Of a stretch of DNA of 64,000 nt, positions 44,633-57,522 are shown piece by piece (within the stretch, counting starts at the first letter, position 1; each line of letters starts with the position of its first letter). The DNA lies in contig VWND01000078.1 in the NCBI GenBank assembly GCA_009599575.1, positions 620,001 to 684,000 on the forward strand, given 5' to 3'. A program made the position numbers and the translations under genes. The DNA is from Blumeriella jaapii (taxonomy: Eukaryota > Ascomycota > Leotiomycetes > Helotiales > Drepanopezizaceae). The notes below the pieces were generated by a model that was not told the origin of the DNA, did no database searches, and was given only the letters and a program-made list of their open reading frames with translations.

Positions 44633-47600
44633 ATGGCGCCGCTCGAGGAGACGTCGGCGGCCTCGGTGCGACGGGCCTTCCTGGGCTTCTTCGAGGCCAA
44701 GGCACATGTCATCGGTATGTCCTTCGAGCGCGCTGCGTTTCTTTCTTTTCGGTTCTACTCTTTTCTGTCTTTTCTTTTCGCTCCGAGGAGCAGCGCAGTA
44801 CAGTACAGCACTTCACTTCTCAGCATCGCACAGCACAGCATCGCCCTCGAACCTCCTCGACGCGGGCAAATGCGCCTTCGCCCGTCATTCGGATTCGCGT
44901 CATGATGTCCTCCTGCATCCTACCCTCTCACCCTCTCACCCTCTCACCCTCTCGCCCACTCAGAGCTGACGCGTGTGCTCTGCAGTGCCATCCTCGTCGG
45001 TCGTCCCCCACAATGACCCCTCGCTGCTCTTCACCAACGCTGGCATGAACCAGTTCAAGCCCATCTTCCTGGGAACGATCGGGCAAACAGACGATTGGGC
45101 TCACTTGAGGAGAGCTGCAGACACGCAAAAGGTGTGTGCTCCCCCTCCCCCCCGTGGTGCAACGGTCGTCCCAGGAAATGCTAACTGCGGAACAGTGTAT
45201 TCGTGCCGGTGGAAAACACAATGTGAGAACATGATGCGACCGGACAGAGGTATTGCATGATGGGCCTGACTCGGTGCTTTGCGCTCTAGGACCTCGACGA
45301 TGTGGGAAAAGACAGCTACCATCATGTGAGTGGGACCCGGCACAGGGCGGGCACCGTTTGCTAATGTGGCTCAGACTTTCTTCGAGATGCTGGGCAATTG
45401 GTCCTTCGGCGATTACTTCAAGGACGAGGCGATTGCATGGTCATGGGAGCTGCTCACCAACGTCTTTGGTCTCGAACCCGACCGTATCTACGTGACATAC
45501 TTCGAGGGGGATGAGAAGGCTGGTCTTGAGCCGGATCTGGAGGCTAAGGAGCTCTGGAGGAAGGTCGGGGTTGCTGAGGATCACATTCTTCCCGGAAACA
45601 TGAAGGACAACTTCTGGGAGATGGGCGATCAAGGACCCTGCGGACCCTGCAGCGAGGTTCATTACGACAGAATCGGCGGTGGCCGCAATGCGGCCGACCG
45701 GGTCAACATGGACGATCCCAACGTGCTCGAGATCTGGAACAACGTGTTCATTCAATACGACAGACAGAAGGATGGTTCGTTGAAGTCCCTCCCTGCGAAG
45801 CATGTCGATACTGGCATGGGATTCGAGAGATTGGTATCCATCTTGCAAAACAAGTCGTCGAACTACGACACGGATGTCTTCTGGCCATTGTTCACCAAGA
45901 CTCAGGAGGTCACGGGGGCTAGGGCGTACACCGACAAGTACGGCAAAGACGACGCGGATGGAATCGACACTGCATATCGTGTCGTTGCCGACCACACGCG
46001 ATTGCTGACTTTCGCCATCTCCGACGGAGCTTATCCGAGCAACGTGGGTCGAGGATACGTCGTTCGACGGGTCTTGAGACGTGGCTGCCGATACGTTCGT
46101 AAGTACTTCAATGCTGAGATTGGTAGCTTCTTCTCCAAGATCCTGCCTGCTCTCGTGGACCAGATGGGCGGCCAATTCCCCGAGATCGTTGCCAAGCAAC
46201 ACGAGGTTAAGGAGATCTTGGACGAAGAGGAGGAGGCTTTCGCGAAGGCACTCGATCGCGGCGAGAAGATGTTTGAGAAATACGCTGCGCACGCCATCAA
46301 GGACAACAACAACAAGCTCTCCGGCAATGACGTTTGGCGATTGTATGACACCTACGGATTCCCCGAGGACCTGACCAAGATCATGGCCGAGGAGAGGGGT
46401 CTTGACATCGATGATGCCGAGATCCAGGCTGCCAGAGAAGAGGCTCGTGAAGCCAGCAAGTCTGTCAAGGACGATTCCCAAACATTTGCCAAGTTGGATG
46501 TGCATCAAATCGCCGAACTCGACAAGATCGGTGTGCTAAGACCCGACGACAATGCCAAGTTCTCTAAAGGTGACACCGTTGCGAAGGTTTCCCTCATCTA
46601 CGACGGCAAGGATTTCTTGAAGTCGACCGAGAGTCTGGAGAAAGGCCAACGATTCGGCATTCTGCTGGACAAGACAAGCTTTTACGCTGAGCAAGGAGGA
46701 CAAGTTGCCGACACCGGTAGAATCATCATCGTTGATGGTGATGCGGAGTTCAAGGTCCTGGATGTCCAGACGTACGGAGGCCACATCGTCCACAATGGGT
46801 ACCTCAACTATGGCTCGCTCAAGGCCGGAGACGAGGTCGTTTGTGAGTACGATGAGCTTCGCAGACAACCGATCCGCAACAACCATACTGGAACACATAT
46901 TCTCAACCACGCTCTACGAGAGCACCTTGGAGAGGACATCAACCAGAAAGGTTCTCTCGTCGACCAGGACAAGCTGAGATTCGATTTCTCCCACAAGGCT
47001 CCTGTCAGTCTGTCTGAGCTCAGGAAGATTGAGGATTCGTCGAATGCGTACATCAAGCAAAACTGCGAGATTTACACCAAGGAAGTTGATCTTGACCTTG
47101 CTAAGGGTATCGAGGGCGTGCGTGCTGTGTTTGGCGAGACATACCCAAACCCCGTGCGTGTTGTGTCGATTGGTGTTTCAGTGGACGACCTTCTGGAGAG
47201 CCCAACAAACCCAAAGTGGCGAGAGGTCAGTGTGGAATTCTGCGGTGGAACTCACGTCGAGAAGACTGGCTTGATCAAGGATCTTGTCATTGTGGAGGAG
47301 AGTGGTATCGCCAAGGGCATTCGTCGTATCATCGCTTACACGGGTGAAGCTGCTCACCAAGTGCAACGCGAGGCCATCGAATTCGACCAGAGAATTGAGG
47401 CTCTCGAGAAGCTGCCCCATGGACCCGAGAAGGAATCTGAGGCCAAGCTCGTCCAAAATGCCTTGAACCAACTCACTGTCTCCGCTCTGTCCAAGGACGA
47501 GCTGAAGACTCGCCTTGGTAAGGTCCAAAAGGAGCTTCTCGACGAGCAAAAGAAGAAGCAGAAGGCAGAATCCAAGACCGCGCTTGATACGGTGACTGGC

Positions 47601-47997
47601 CACTTTGCGACCAACAAGGACAGCCAGGTGTTCGTTGGTGCTCTGCCGATCTCTGCGAACATGAAGGCTCTCACTGATGTCATGAACCACTTCAAGAGCA
47701 AGTCGAAGGAGAAGACCGTGTATCTTATTGCGGGCAGCAAGACGGAGGTTGTTCATGGTGTCTACGTAGGCACTGTAAGTTACCTTTCCCACGCCCCATG
47801 TCTAGGCTAACAAGGAATAGGAACACTCCTCCAAGGGTGTCACCGCTGAGCATTGGGCCGCTGCTGTTTCTGAAGTTCTAGGAGGTCGTTCTGGAGGAAA
47901 GGAGCCCACTAGAACTGGACAAGGCACTAATCCCGACAATATCGATGAGGCCGTCAAGGTTGCTGAGAAGTGGTTTGCTGAGAAGCTGCATCTGTAG
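44633..47997 (+). CDS. ALA1: Alanyl-tRNA synthetase
   Basis: Six exons, 44633..44714, 44986..45131, 45196..45222, 45290..45325, 45375..47774, 47821..47997; 955 aa, the eukaryotic AlaRS size. Charges tRNA-Ala and hydrolyses mischarged Ser/Gly. Class II motifs: [28 protein letters not shown] and [28 protein letters not shown] (split over two micro-exons of 27 and 36 nt), and GMGFERL. The editing domain has [16 protein letters not shown] (HxxxH) and the downstream CGGTH; the C-terminal DHHA1-type domain ends [12 protein letters not shown]. Fungi normally use one gene for cytosolic and mitochondrial enzymes; see the finding on an upstream non-AUG start. Confidence 0.95.
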
Positions 47998-49874
47998 GCT
48001 CAGACCCGTGCTTTTTGCTCGTGTGGAGAGCGTTGTTTCTAGGTCATGTCTGAGAGATTTTGCATGAGATGAGCGTGAGCTGCTAGCTAGATACCAACCG
48101 AACCCCCCACACCAGCACCAGTATCGTAGCAGAGGTCGAAGTAAAAACCAACACAAGAAACAATCCGTCCCCTTCAAATCCGCGACCCAGAGCAAGCTTC
48201 ACCGGACGTTTCTCGAGACTCTTGTGATGGGATTCATTGTCGGGTTTCATGGTTCGTAAGTACTGATCAAGTACCCGGGGTCTCAAAAAATCCATAGAGA
48301 GCCATCTCACCTGTCGGAGGACGGCTCACATGACGGATTCTTTTGGTCACACACTTCCTTTGTTTGATTGTGCACTCGAGGGTCTCTTGTACTGTACATA
48401 AACATCCCCAGCTGAGCACGTCTCCTACGCCCTTCGGGAGGCTCGAGCGGTCCGTTTCACTGGCCCTCCCAGAGGTTAGATAACAATATCATCATCATCA
48501 TCATGGCCGCCACGTAGGATACAGCAAACGTATCTCGGTGAGGAGGAACCCGTGAGCCAACAACGCATTTGGATATTCGCAGATCGATCTTACAGTACTG
48601 TACATGCTAGCTAGCCGGCTCTAGGACTCTTTAGACGGTATGTTGTTGAGTTGTTGGATGATTTATGATGATCGATGAGTAGGTACCTACTGTAAGCGAG
48701 TGGAAGCTATGATTGCGGCAGGCGGATGATGTACTAAGTGTAGTGTTGGAGCAATCTGTCAATAGAAACTGTTTGGATTTTGTGGGAAGAATATTGGTGT
48801 TTTCATGATTTTCAAACTGGGAGAATTGTTCAATTTGGTCTGTTGTAAGGTGCGCTATCAACAATTGATTGAAAAGGATTTTGAGAGGCTCGCTTGATTG
48901 ATTACCTATGCATTATAAGTTGGCTAGTACTGTGCTGTACTGTTCTGTAGCTCGTTAATAGTTCTCTACAGTACTTGAATCCACTGCAACGTTCTTCGTC
49001 CTGCCTGGCCTACCTCATGTACAGTGAGGTATCTTTTGGTGTATCTCGCCTTTGTGTTGGTTCTACAAAACCGTCCCACGCCTTCCATGTTTCGGCCACA
49101 TTCTTCCGATTTTCCCTTCTGCGCTTTTTCTCTTCCTCTTTCTTGCACGCCCTTGACTACTTCTTGAGCAGCCTCTCAACCAGGTGATTGGATCGCCTTC
49201 AACCCGGCCGGATATGCTCCGGCCCTAGCGATGGGGTTTTCTGTATATACATACCTTGCTCGATGCGGGGATGAGCCTATTGTACAGTACTGTATATATG
49301 ATCCCGTTCCGCAGCTTTCGACCAGCCATGCTTGGTCTGTTGCGTGATGCGAATTGCCAGCATCGGAACGACACACTGCAGACGAGAGGCACCTCAGCTC
49401 AATCGAAGCACGACGATGGCGTGTTATTTAGCTGGGCCCAAGGACCAACCCTCCCCGCTGCACGGGTGGCCGAGTTCGATGTAATCTCCTCGCGTCCTCC
49501 ATTTTGAATTGACCAGCGACCACCTTGACAGTACTGTAGGAGGGACCTGGTGTAATCAATGTTGCGTTTGATATCACGCACGGCTGACCGGCGGAAAGGA
49601 CATTTCCGGTAGGCCGGTGTAAGTGCGGTTCAGACGGACCATCTGTTCTATCAGCACCAGTCTTTCTCTCGACATCAGGGGGAAGGTGTGAATCTTGCAG
49701 CTACTGTATGTACCGGCCACGATTCCTTGTCGGTGTAGAGTTCAGGGTTTTACTTTTTCGACTTGGCAAGGAGTGGTGCGAGGTAGATCGTACAACAATG
49801 AGGGGCGGGACCGAGGACTGGCTGGACTGAGCGAGCGACTATCTCGCAGTTCGGTCTGCGTCTGCGTCTGTGTA

Positions 49875-50403
49875 CACAGTCTATCGGTTAAGTATTATTC
49901 CTGGTTAAAAACAGTGGGGGTGTGGAGACAAAACTTGACCTAATTAAGTAGTATTTCATGCAATGATGAAGTTAACTTTTACAAGGTATACGTATTCAAA
50001 TTACGAAAAATACGAAGTTTGAGAACTGCTTTCGGATTAAAATGTAAAAATTTTTCATATTCTGTACATTTATTTTCGGCGTCAATAACAGCTTGACACC
50101 GATTGAATAAAGTAAGCTAATATCACGTCGCTGACCTCGAGTTAAATCAGGAGCTTTTAAACGTTTAGAAACTGAAGTAGAAGCTGAAGTAGAAGCTGAA
50201 GCTATTGCGTTGCGTTGCGTTGTATTGCGTTGCGTTGTATTGCGTTGATTGCGTTGTGTTGTGTGAAAAATTTGCCCGTATCTTTCATATTGTAATTTTG
50301 TCGTATTTCGTGAAAGCTTACCGGAAGTTGGGTTATTACTTGATTGGGCTAAGGTGAAATTATCCCTGTTTGACCAGGAATAATACTTAACCGATAGACT
50401 GTG
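49875..50403 (-). mobile_element. Tc1/mariner-like element, internally deleted, with terminal inverted repeats
   Basis: A 31-bp perfect inverted repeat bounds the element: left CACAGTCTATCGGTTAAGTA... at 49875-49905 and its reverse complement at 50373-50403. Each end is flanked by TA, the target-site duplication of the Tc1/mariner superfamily (the TIR symmetry extends four more bases, TGTA/TACA). The interior is AT-rich compared with the surroundings, and on the minus strand a fragment KRLKAPDLTRGQRRDISLLY resembles the start of fungal Tc1-like transposases (helix-turn-helix). The DDE catalytic part is absent. A GTTGC/GTTGT pentamer run at 50206-50250 lies inside. Confidence 0.75.
50206..50250. 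repeat. (GCGTT)n pentanucleotide repeat inside the mariner remnant
   Basis: Eight or so GCGTT/GTATT units; on the minus strand this reads as Thr/Gln/Arg/Asn repeats in a transposase-like frame. Confidence 0.8.
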
Positions 50404-50977
50404 TACAATGAACGAAGCTGTCTCGATGTGACGATAGAAGGCTGGAGCAACTGCCGTCATCGTCGTCGGCGCAGCGGTGTTTGCCTGGACCGGGAACCGA
50501 CCGGTGGCGTGGCTGTTGTCTGTCCCTCACACTGTACAAGAGATACAATCTGTATGTCCTGTACGGTGTAGATACTACTAGTCGTACAGTGCATGTTACT
50601 TCTATTGTACTGTACATACATACAGTACAGTACCGCACCACGGCTCGCATGTCGGACATCCGGGGATGAGCTGCTCGAGGGGCCTCGCATTCTCCCGATT
50701 GAGGCGACCGACATTCGATGTCACGACGTCAACACAAAGGTTGTGAGCCCTTCCATGCCGATGATCTGCGTTCGAGGCTTTCTTCTTTCTTCTTTCTTCT
50801 CCACTTCCTCGTCCGTTCTGCGGTGGAGCGGGGGCCGGTCGGAAAGTTAGGTGGGTCTCGTTCAGTTCCAGGGGTCGAATGTGATGTCAATGCTCCGTCT
50901 GTAGAGTACTGTGTGTGTGTACAGTAATGGATGTGATATACTGGTTGTACATATAGAGTATGTACGTGTAATGTACG

Positions 50978-51187
50978 GTATGGACCATAATGTATGGACC
51001 TAATGTATGGACCTAATGTATGGACCTAATGTATGGACCGTACTGTGTGGCCCGAAATGTATGGACCTAATGTAATGTATGGACCGTGATGTATATAGAC
51101 CGTAATAAATGGCCGTAATGTATAGACCGTAATATATGGCCGTAATGTATGGCCGTAATGTCTGGACCGTAATGTCTGGACCGTAAT
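50978..51187. repeat. TAATGTATGGACC minisatellite
   Basis: A 13-base unit TAATGTATGGACC, first in near-perfect copies (50988-51040) then diverging to GTAATGTATGGCC, GTAATATATGGCC and GTAATGTCTGGACC; about 15 units in 210 bases. Confidence 0.9.
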
Positions 51188-51811
51188 TCATGTAAGTATC
51201 ATGTATGTACAGTCATGAATGTACAGTCATGTATGTACAGTCATGTGTGTACAGTAATGTATGTCTGATACTTTACACCCACCCAGTCCACGGCTTTTCG
51301 TGTCGACGCAACCCCCATCCAGACGACACCCTCACAACCATGTGCTCCCTCTCGCCCGTCCACCGCGAGTGAATCACCCAGTGGGTATGGAAGCGCCTAC
51401 GTGCTGCCGGTCTGGACCACTAAGTACGTCCAGCACGCAACATACGGCCCTCTATCACCCAAAAAGGCTAATGGGCTACTGGCGCGAGCATCAACAGTGC
51501 CGCCGGCTCCGCCAGACCATCACCGCCCTCCCAGAAAACACTGCAGCTGTGCTCCTCGCCGCCATCACCACCAGATCCCCGTCGCTGGAGACGCCCGGCC
51601 GTTGGGAGTGCGACGGAAAAGAAGAAGAAGAAGAAGAAGAAGACCAGAGGAACCCCGTCGAGACCGTCCGACGCACGGCTGGGGTAATGATTGACGCAGG
51701 GAGCGGAGAAAGAAAGAAAGGGACCCAAATTCCACTCGGCCGAGCCAACCTGGTCGTACAGAGACCACCACGCAAGCCGGAGCTCGACGCGACAAGACAG
51801 GACACCCGAGC

Positions 51812-54800
51812 ATGGCCGCTCGCAGTCCCTTTCACGATGGCCCGGCCCCTTCGGCGGGGGATCATCGCGAGTCGCATCCCGACGACGACTCGGTGCCAAA
51901 TCGGATAGAAGGCGGCGACGACCTGGCGCGCCCCCTCTCCCCGCTGCACATGCCGCCTGGTCAAATCGATGGCCTGGAGTCCTTGCAAGCAGACAACTAC
52001 CACCAGATTCGCGGCCAGTCTCCCCGCCGAAGAGGCTCGGACGATAGCCTCCTCCATCTCGGCATCCGAGGAGGCCCCCCTTCGGCGGCCCAGATGGCCA
52101 TGGCCGCATTGCAGTACCTCCCATATCCAGTGATCATCTTGAACTGTATCAAGACCCTGGCCATGGCCAACGATGCCATGGGGAGACTGCTGGGAATAGA
52201 TGACGCCGATGGAGATGTGGCGAGCGAGGATGGGACCACTGTGACCGACAAACTCAGCGGGCAGACCCTGAACCAAATCGGGATTGATATGTTGCAAGAT
52301 GGCCGCCCGGTCTGGGTCACCTGGGACACCTTTCTCGACAGCATCGCGGATGACCTGGGCCCCCAGACGTCCGGGGACTGGCGAACACGACCAGGGTCGG
52401 AAACGGAGGAAGGAGATGTCACGCCGACGGCCGAGAAATCTCAATCCTGGGGGAGTCGATCGAAGCTCAAGGAACGACCGACGGTGCACGATGCGGTGGT
52501 AGAGGTCATCATCCCCCAGGAGAAGCTGGCGCAGACAGCATTTGCGAAGAATGATGCGATCGGCAACACCCCCAAACATGTGTTCGCCAAGATGATCATC
52601 ACGGTCTGGGAGGTAGAGGACGAGACCTTCTTCACTTTGACATTTACCAGCACCGACACACAACAGACCTCGCTCCCATCTCCCAGAGGGCAGTCGAGGA
52701 AGGTGACAAAGCCCGCAAAGCACCACCCGTCTCTCGGTTCCGCAGGATCCCGAACAAATTCCAGCTCCTCCGTGAGCTCCGGCCATAGCTCCACCCCGGG
52801 TAGCTCCTCTTCATCCGCGATAACAAGCCCTAAGAGTGCCACGATGTCCAGTAGCCCCTTCCCGCCCTTAGGCCCACCTTCGAAGCTTAACTCCAGTGCT
52901 CCATCGACCTTACAGAAGATTATTCTAATGAAAGACGCCTTGATGGATACAACCTCCGTACCCATCTTGGCCATGTGGAAGGACCAAAGCCTGACAATCC
53001 CAAACAGAGCTGCGAGGCGGTTATTTCATCCGAAAGCAGATCTTACCCATGTGAAGGATGGCGCTGACATGGTCTCCAAATGGGAACTATATGACGAGAC
53101 ATTCACCACGAAGCTTGACCCTTCCGAGTATCCCATTTCAGTGCTCGTCAGGACACAAACACCCTTTAGCAACCGCAAGTTCAGCATGATCAATCCTGAC
53201 ACCGATCAGAAGGTGGTATATGACGCGCTCGGCGAGGGTATTTATGATGCCGACGGGACCTTTCTGGCTGGAGTCGTCACATGTCGAGATATCACCTCGT
53301 TGACGGAAGAGTTCACCGAGATCAAGGCTAAAGACGAGCAACGCTTTCAAATGATTGTCGACAGCATGCCACAGATCATCTGGACAACCACTCCGGATGG
53401 GCTACATGACTGGTTCAGCCAAAAATGGTAAGACCTTCTGTTGTCGCTTTCTGCTATGAAAACGTGGCTCACAATCAAAAGGTATGACTACACAGGATTG
53501 ACACCAGATGAGTCTCTTGGGATGGGCTGGAAGTTACCTTTCCACCCTGAAGACATGGCGACCACCGGCAAGAAGTGGGCACATTCTCTTGCCACAGGAT
53601 CCCCGTACAGTACCGAGTATAGGTGCAAAAGTAAAGATGGCGAGTGGAGGTGGATGTTAGGCCGCGCGTTACCCATGAGAAATCTGCACACTGGCGCGAT
53701 CGAGAAGTGGTATGGAACTTGCACGGATATCCATGAGGCGGTTGAAACACGCTATGCAGCAAAGCGACTGGTAAGATACACTTTCGTGCTCAAAGCCTGT
53801 AGTTGCTGACGTGAACCCGCCTCAGCGTCAACAACTCCTGTCTGTGATAACACATGCTCAAGTTACACTCTTCTCGGTCAATAGAGAGCGGCAGATCACC
53901 CTGCTCGAAGGGGCTTTTATCTGGGACCTTGATAGCGATATCGGATCCGGCGACGAGAGCTCAAATGGCAAGCAAAGCCTCAGTGACGCCTTTATTGGCC
54001 GAAATGTCTACGATGTCTTGTACAAGAGCAAGATCCCTCGTGATAACGGCAGCATCCCTGCATCTCTGAAATCGATCGAAGATATCTTGACTGGCAAGAC
54101 GATGGAGGACGTTCAAGAAAACTGCATTGACGATCGATGGTATAGGACCCGTTTCGTTCCGATCCTTGGCAAGAAAGACAACGGTGGCCGAGCGAATGAG
54201 GCATGGATCGACGGGGTGATTGGCGTTAGTATGGACATCACTGAAATCAAAGATCGCGAGCTGGACCTCCAGGCCCAAGAAAAGGAAAACTCGAGACTCT
54301 TAGCTAACGAGGCGGCTGCTAAAGAAGCCAGTCGATTGAAGAGTCAATTCCTCGCTAACATGTCTCATGAAATCCGAACACCTATCGCTGGAGTTATCGG
54401 TATGGCAGAACTGCTCACAGACACAAAGCTGGATGAGGAGCAACGAGATTGTGCAGAGAACATTCAGCGCTCTGCCAACGGCCTGTTAACGGTCATCAAT
54501 GACATTCTTGATTTCTCAAAAGTCGAGTCCGGTCGACTAGACATCGAGGAGGTACAATTCTCGCTTTCAGTTGTCGTCAGAGATGTGAGCAAAATGCTCG
54601 GGTTTGCCGCGGAAAGAAAGAACCTCATGTTCAAATCAGACATTGACGTTGGTTTGGACACTGATTTGATTGTCATGGGAGACCCGGGACGAGTTCGTCA
54701 AATCATAACCAATTTGCTTACTAATAGCATCAAGTTCACGAGTGAGGGATACGTCAAATTCTCTGTTTTGAAGCAGCAGGAGACTGCCGATGTCTTCGAG

Positions 54801-56361
54801 GTGAAGTTTGTCGTTGAGGACTCTGGAATAGGAATCGAGGAGGAAGTGAGGAAACGACTCTTCAAGCCTTTCAGCCAAGCGGATTCCTCGACCGCAAGAC
54901 GCTTTGGCGGGACTGGTTTGGGGCTTACGATTAGCAAAAACCTTGTGGATCTGATGCATGGAACCATAGGTCTAGAATCGTCCTTAGGAGCTGGCACGAC
55001 AGCCACTTTCACGATTCCCTTCAACAAACCTCAGTATCATAATGGGTCTTCGACACTGATAGATATCGGTGCTCTCCCCGACCGTCTGCAATCTGAGATG
55101 AGTGTTTCGTGCAGCAGCTCTGATTATGATCAAGTTGTGGGAACCCCGCCCCTGAGCAGCCCGATGAATGCGCACAGGGGAAGCATAAAGCCCCGATCAA
55201 TCAGCATGACTCCCCCTGTGCCGCCCGAAGTTGAGTTACCAGCTGGGGAGAGAGCAAAGATCAACATTTTGCTAGTGGAGGATAAGTATGCCAACCCCCT
55301 TCTCTCCTTTGAGAGGGACAACACTAACCAGAGAACCCAGTGCTATCAACCAGCAAATCGCTCTGAAAACCATCAAGAAGCTTGGCTTCGTCGTCTCTGC
55401 CGTCTGGAACGGCAAAGAAGCCCTCGACTACGTCCTCGCTTCGGACTCTCCCAACCCACCGCATCCCAAACCAGACATTATCCTCATGGACGTCCAAATG
55501 CCCATTATAGATGGCTACAGAGCTACCCATCTATTGCGCCACCACGCTCCTTACAACTACCTCTCGCGCAACATTCCTATCGTCGCTATGACCGCGTCCG
55601 CCATCCAAGGCGATCGCGAGAAGTGCCAGAAAGCAGGCATGGATGATTACCTCGCCAAGCCCGTTAAAGGCAAAACTCTCGAGAAGATGCTCGTTCGCTG
55701 GGCCATCAGCAGACGCGTGCCGCAAACCCCAGGGGGTGGTGACAGCTCCAGCGATGCCGAAGCCAGTGACTGCCCGGAGCCCGAAGAACATAATTGTGGG
55801 ACGGCTGCTGTGCCGATCTTTGGTCTGGGGAAGTCGACAAGTACGCAGCCGTCAGGTACGGTTGGCCTAGCGGTCTCGAACGCAAGCGCGGGGAATTCCA
55901 ACACAAATCCGATGCAACGGCCGACTATGAGTGAGAGACAGAATTCACATCAGCTGACACTGCCTGGTCCGGAATCTGAAGGTGATCGAGCAGGTAAGCG
56001 TGAAGAAGCCGAAGAGAAAGCAACAGCGCTCCGCGACGAGAAAATGGTCATTGCGGCCGCCAGGCCCGGCGAACTGCCTAGTTTGGGCCCGAGTTCCATG
56101 GGTGAAGAAATTCGGGTGGGTCAGGCGCTGACGGAGGAGAATGTGGGGAAGCTGGAGCGGGAGGTGAGGAGTAGTAAAATGCTCGACTTTAAGAAGAAGA
56201 AGGTCAGCACGTTGGCGGCGGCGAGTTTGAAGGGCGAGGCAAGTGAGAGGGAGGACGGAGAAGATGAAGCGAAAGCGGAACGCCCGAGGGTAGGGAGGAG
56301 ATGGGTGGATAGCGAAATGACCGTTACGGCACTTGACGACAGGGCGAATGGGCAGCATTGA
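51812..56361 (+). CDS. PAS-domain hybrid histidine kinase
   Basis: Four exons, 51812..53427, 53482..53770, 53826..55285, 55341..56361; 1461 aa. An osmosensing/stress-type two-component sensor. Order: disordered N-terminus; PAS-like region near residues 85-210; Ser-rich linker; further PAS near 400-500; PAS/PAC with DEQRFQMIVDSMPQIIWTTT and WYDYTGLTPDES (about 515-625); another PAS-like part to about 790; HisKA with FLANMSHEIRTPIAGVIG (His about 816); HATPase_c with N-box NLLTNSIKF, DSGIGI and GGTGLGL; receiver with ILLVEDNAINQQIALK and phospho-acceptor Asp of ILMDVQMPIIDG (about 1172) and the KPV lysine. A long charged tail follows. No transmembrane segment is seen, so it is probably cytosolic. 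Group assignment (IX, TcsA/Fos-1-like) is a guess. Confidence 0.9.
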
Positions 56362-57031
56362 TAGTGCGTACGATATGTTGTGATTTGGGAATCTGACACT
56401 GGGTGCTCGGTGGGGAATTGGGAGTGGGTGGTACGGTGTTTGGGTTTTCTTGCGGGATGGAGTTTGAAGAGGTGCACAGCGGAGCGAACAGCATCTGGGG
56501 ATCAGGCCTCACTCTGATTTTTTTCCTCTTGGAAATTGGTGGTACGATCTTGAGAAGCAGGCTTTCATTGGACTGGCTGGGCAGCGAGCGGGATGCAAAG
56601 AACCCGGCAAAACGAGCATTGCGTCTGGGGGGGACGGAGTAAGGAGGTTGCTTGACTCTGTGTATATCGGTTGAGATGGGACGGGAAGTGTGTACATGCA
56701 ATGGCCGGAACAGAATCTAATACCCGAGTACATACATCCACGCGTTTCTGCGGCGCCCGCATTGCTCTCGTCAAAATCCGTGGGGGGATGACCTACCTAC
56801 TACCTAGGTAGGTAAACTCCTCTTCGCCTCGGCTGATCGAGAGAGAGCCAGGTGAGCGAGGCCACGGTACTGTACCAAGCGAGTCCATCTGGTGCCTACC
56901 CAGGCCTGGGGTTTTGCATTTTTTTCGGGTTTGCACGTTTTTTCAATCTTTGTGTGTGTTTCCGTCTCGGGTTTGCGAATGAAGAGAGCGGGAAAACAGA
57001 GGATAAGTATTGATAATGTATTGGGGTGGGT

Positions 57032-57058
57032 GGGGGGGGGGGGGGGGGGGGGGGGGGG
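57032..57058. repeat. Poly(G) run of 27
   Basis: Twenty-seven consecutive G after GGGGTGGGT; unusually long for a fungal genome and hard to sequence exactly. Confidence 0.85.
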
Positions 57059-57474
57059 AGAAGAGGTACAGTACAGTAAGTACTCCTAGACACGAGCGTT
57101 GCTGGCGTCGTACTCGTTGTTTACTTTCTTTTTCTTCTTCTTTTTTCCCGCTCCGCATAAGCGAGCGAGGTCGTCGTGGCCGATGGATGATGGATGGCTT
57201 CCTGTTTGTTGCGTGCTTGTCGTTCAGCAAGCAACACCAAGAAAGAAAGACCACTCTTTTTCTCTCTCCCTCTCTCTCTCCCTCTCTCTCTTTCTTATCA
57301 TATACATCCTCCCCCTCGCCCCCACCGCTCTCTCTCTCTCCAAGAAAATTCGACATCAATGCATGCATGTCTTTTCTTCTCGTCACACAGCTAACTGCGC
57401 TTCGCGAGGCGTGTGCCTCGTCGTCGACGACGAGTCCGGGTGTGGGCTTGAGTTGAACTGGCTTTACACGTGCG

Positions 57475-57522
57475 GAACCGAACCGAACCGAACCGAATCA
57501 AACCGAACCGAGCCGAGCCGGA
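57475..57522. repeat. (GAACC)n pentanucleotide repeat
   Basis: About eight units of GAACC with AATCA and GAGCC variants. Confidence 0.85.

Larger units (their letters stand above)
47998..51811. other. 3.8-kb intergenic space with transposon remnant and minisatellite
   Basis: Between ALA1 (3') and the histidine kinase (5'). GTACTGTAC sites at 48387-48400, 48594-48604, 48927-48975, 49279-49293, 50521-50634 and 50905-50980; a mariner-like remnant at 49875-50403; a TAATGTATGGACC minisatellite at 50978-51187; a (GAA)n-rich patch near 51618-51645. An open frame at 51261-51908 overlaps the kinase start and is more likely its leader. No other gene recognised. Confidence 0.5.

Noticed and set aside
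44125..44712. 195-codon minus-strand frame over the ALA1 promoter and first exon
   Set aside because: Arg/Pro-rich translation of CT- and GGT-repeats, antisense to a confident first exon.
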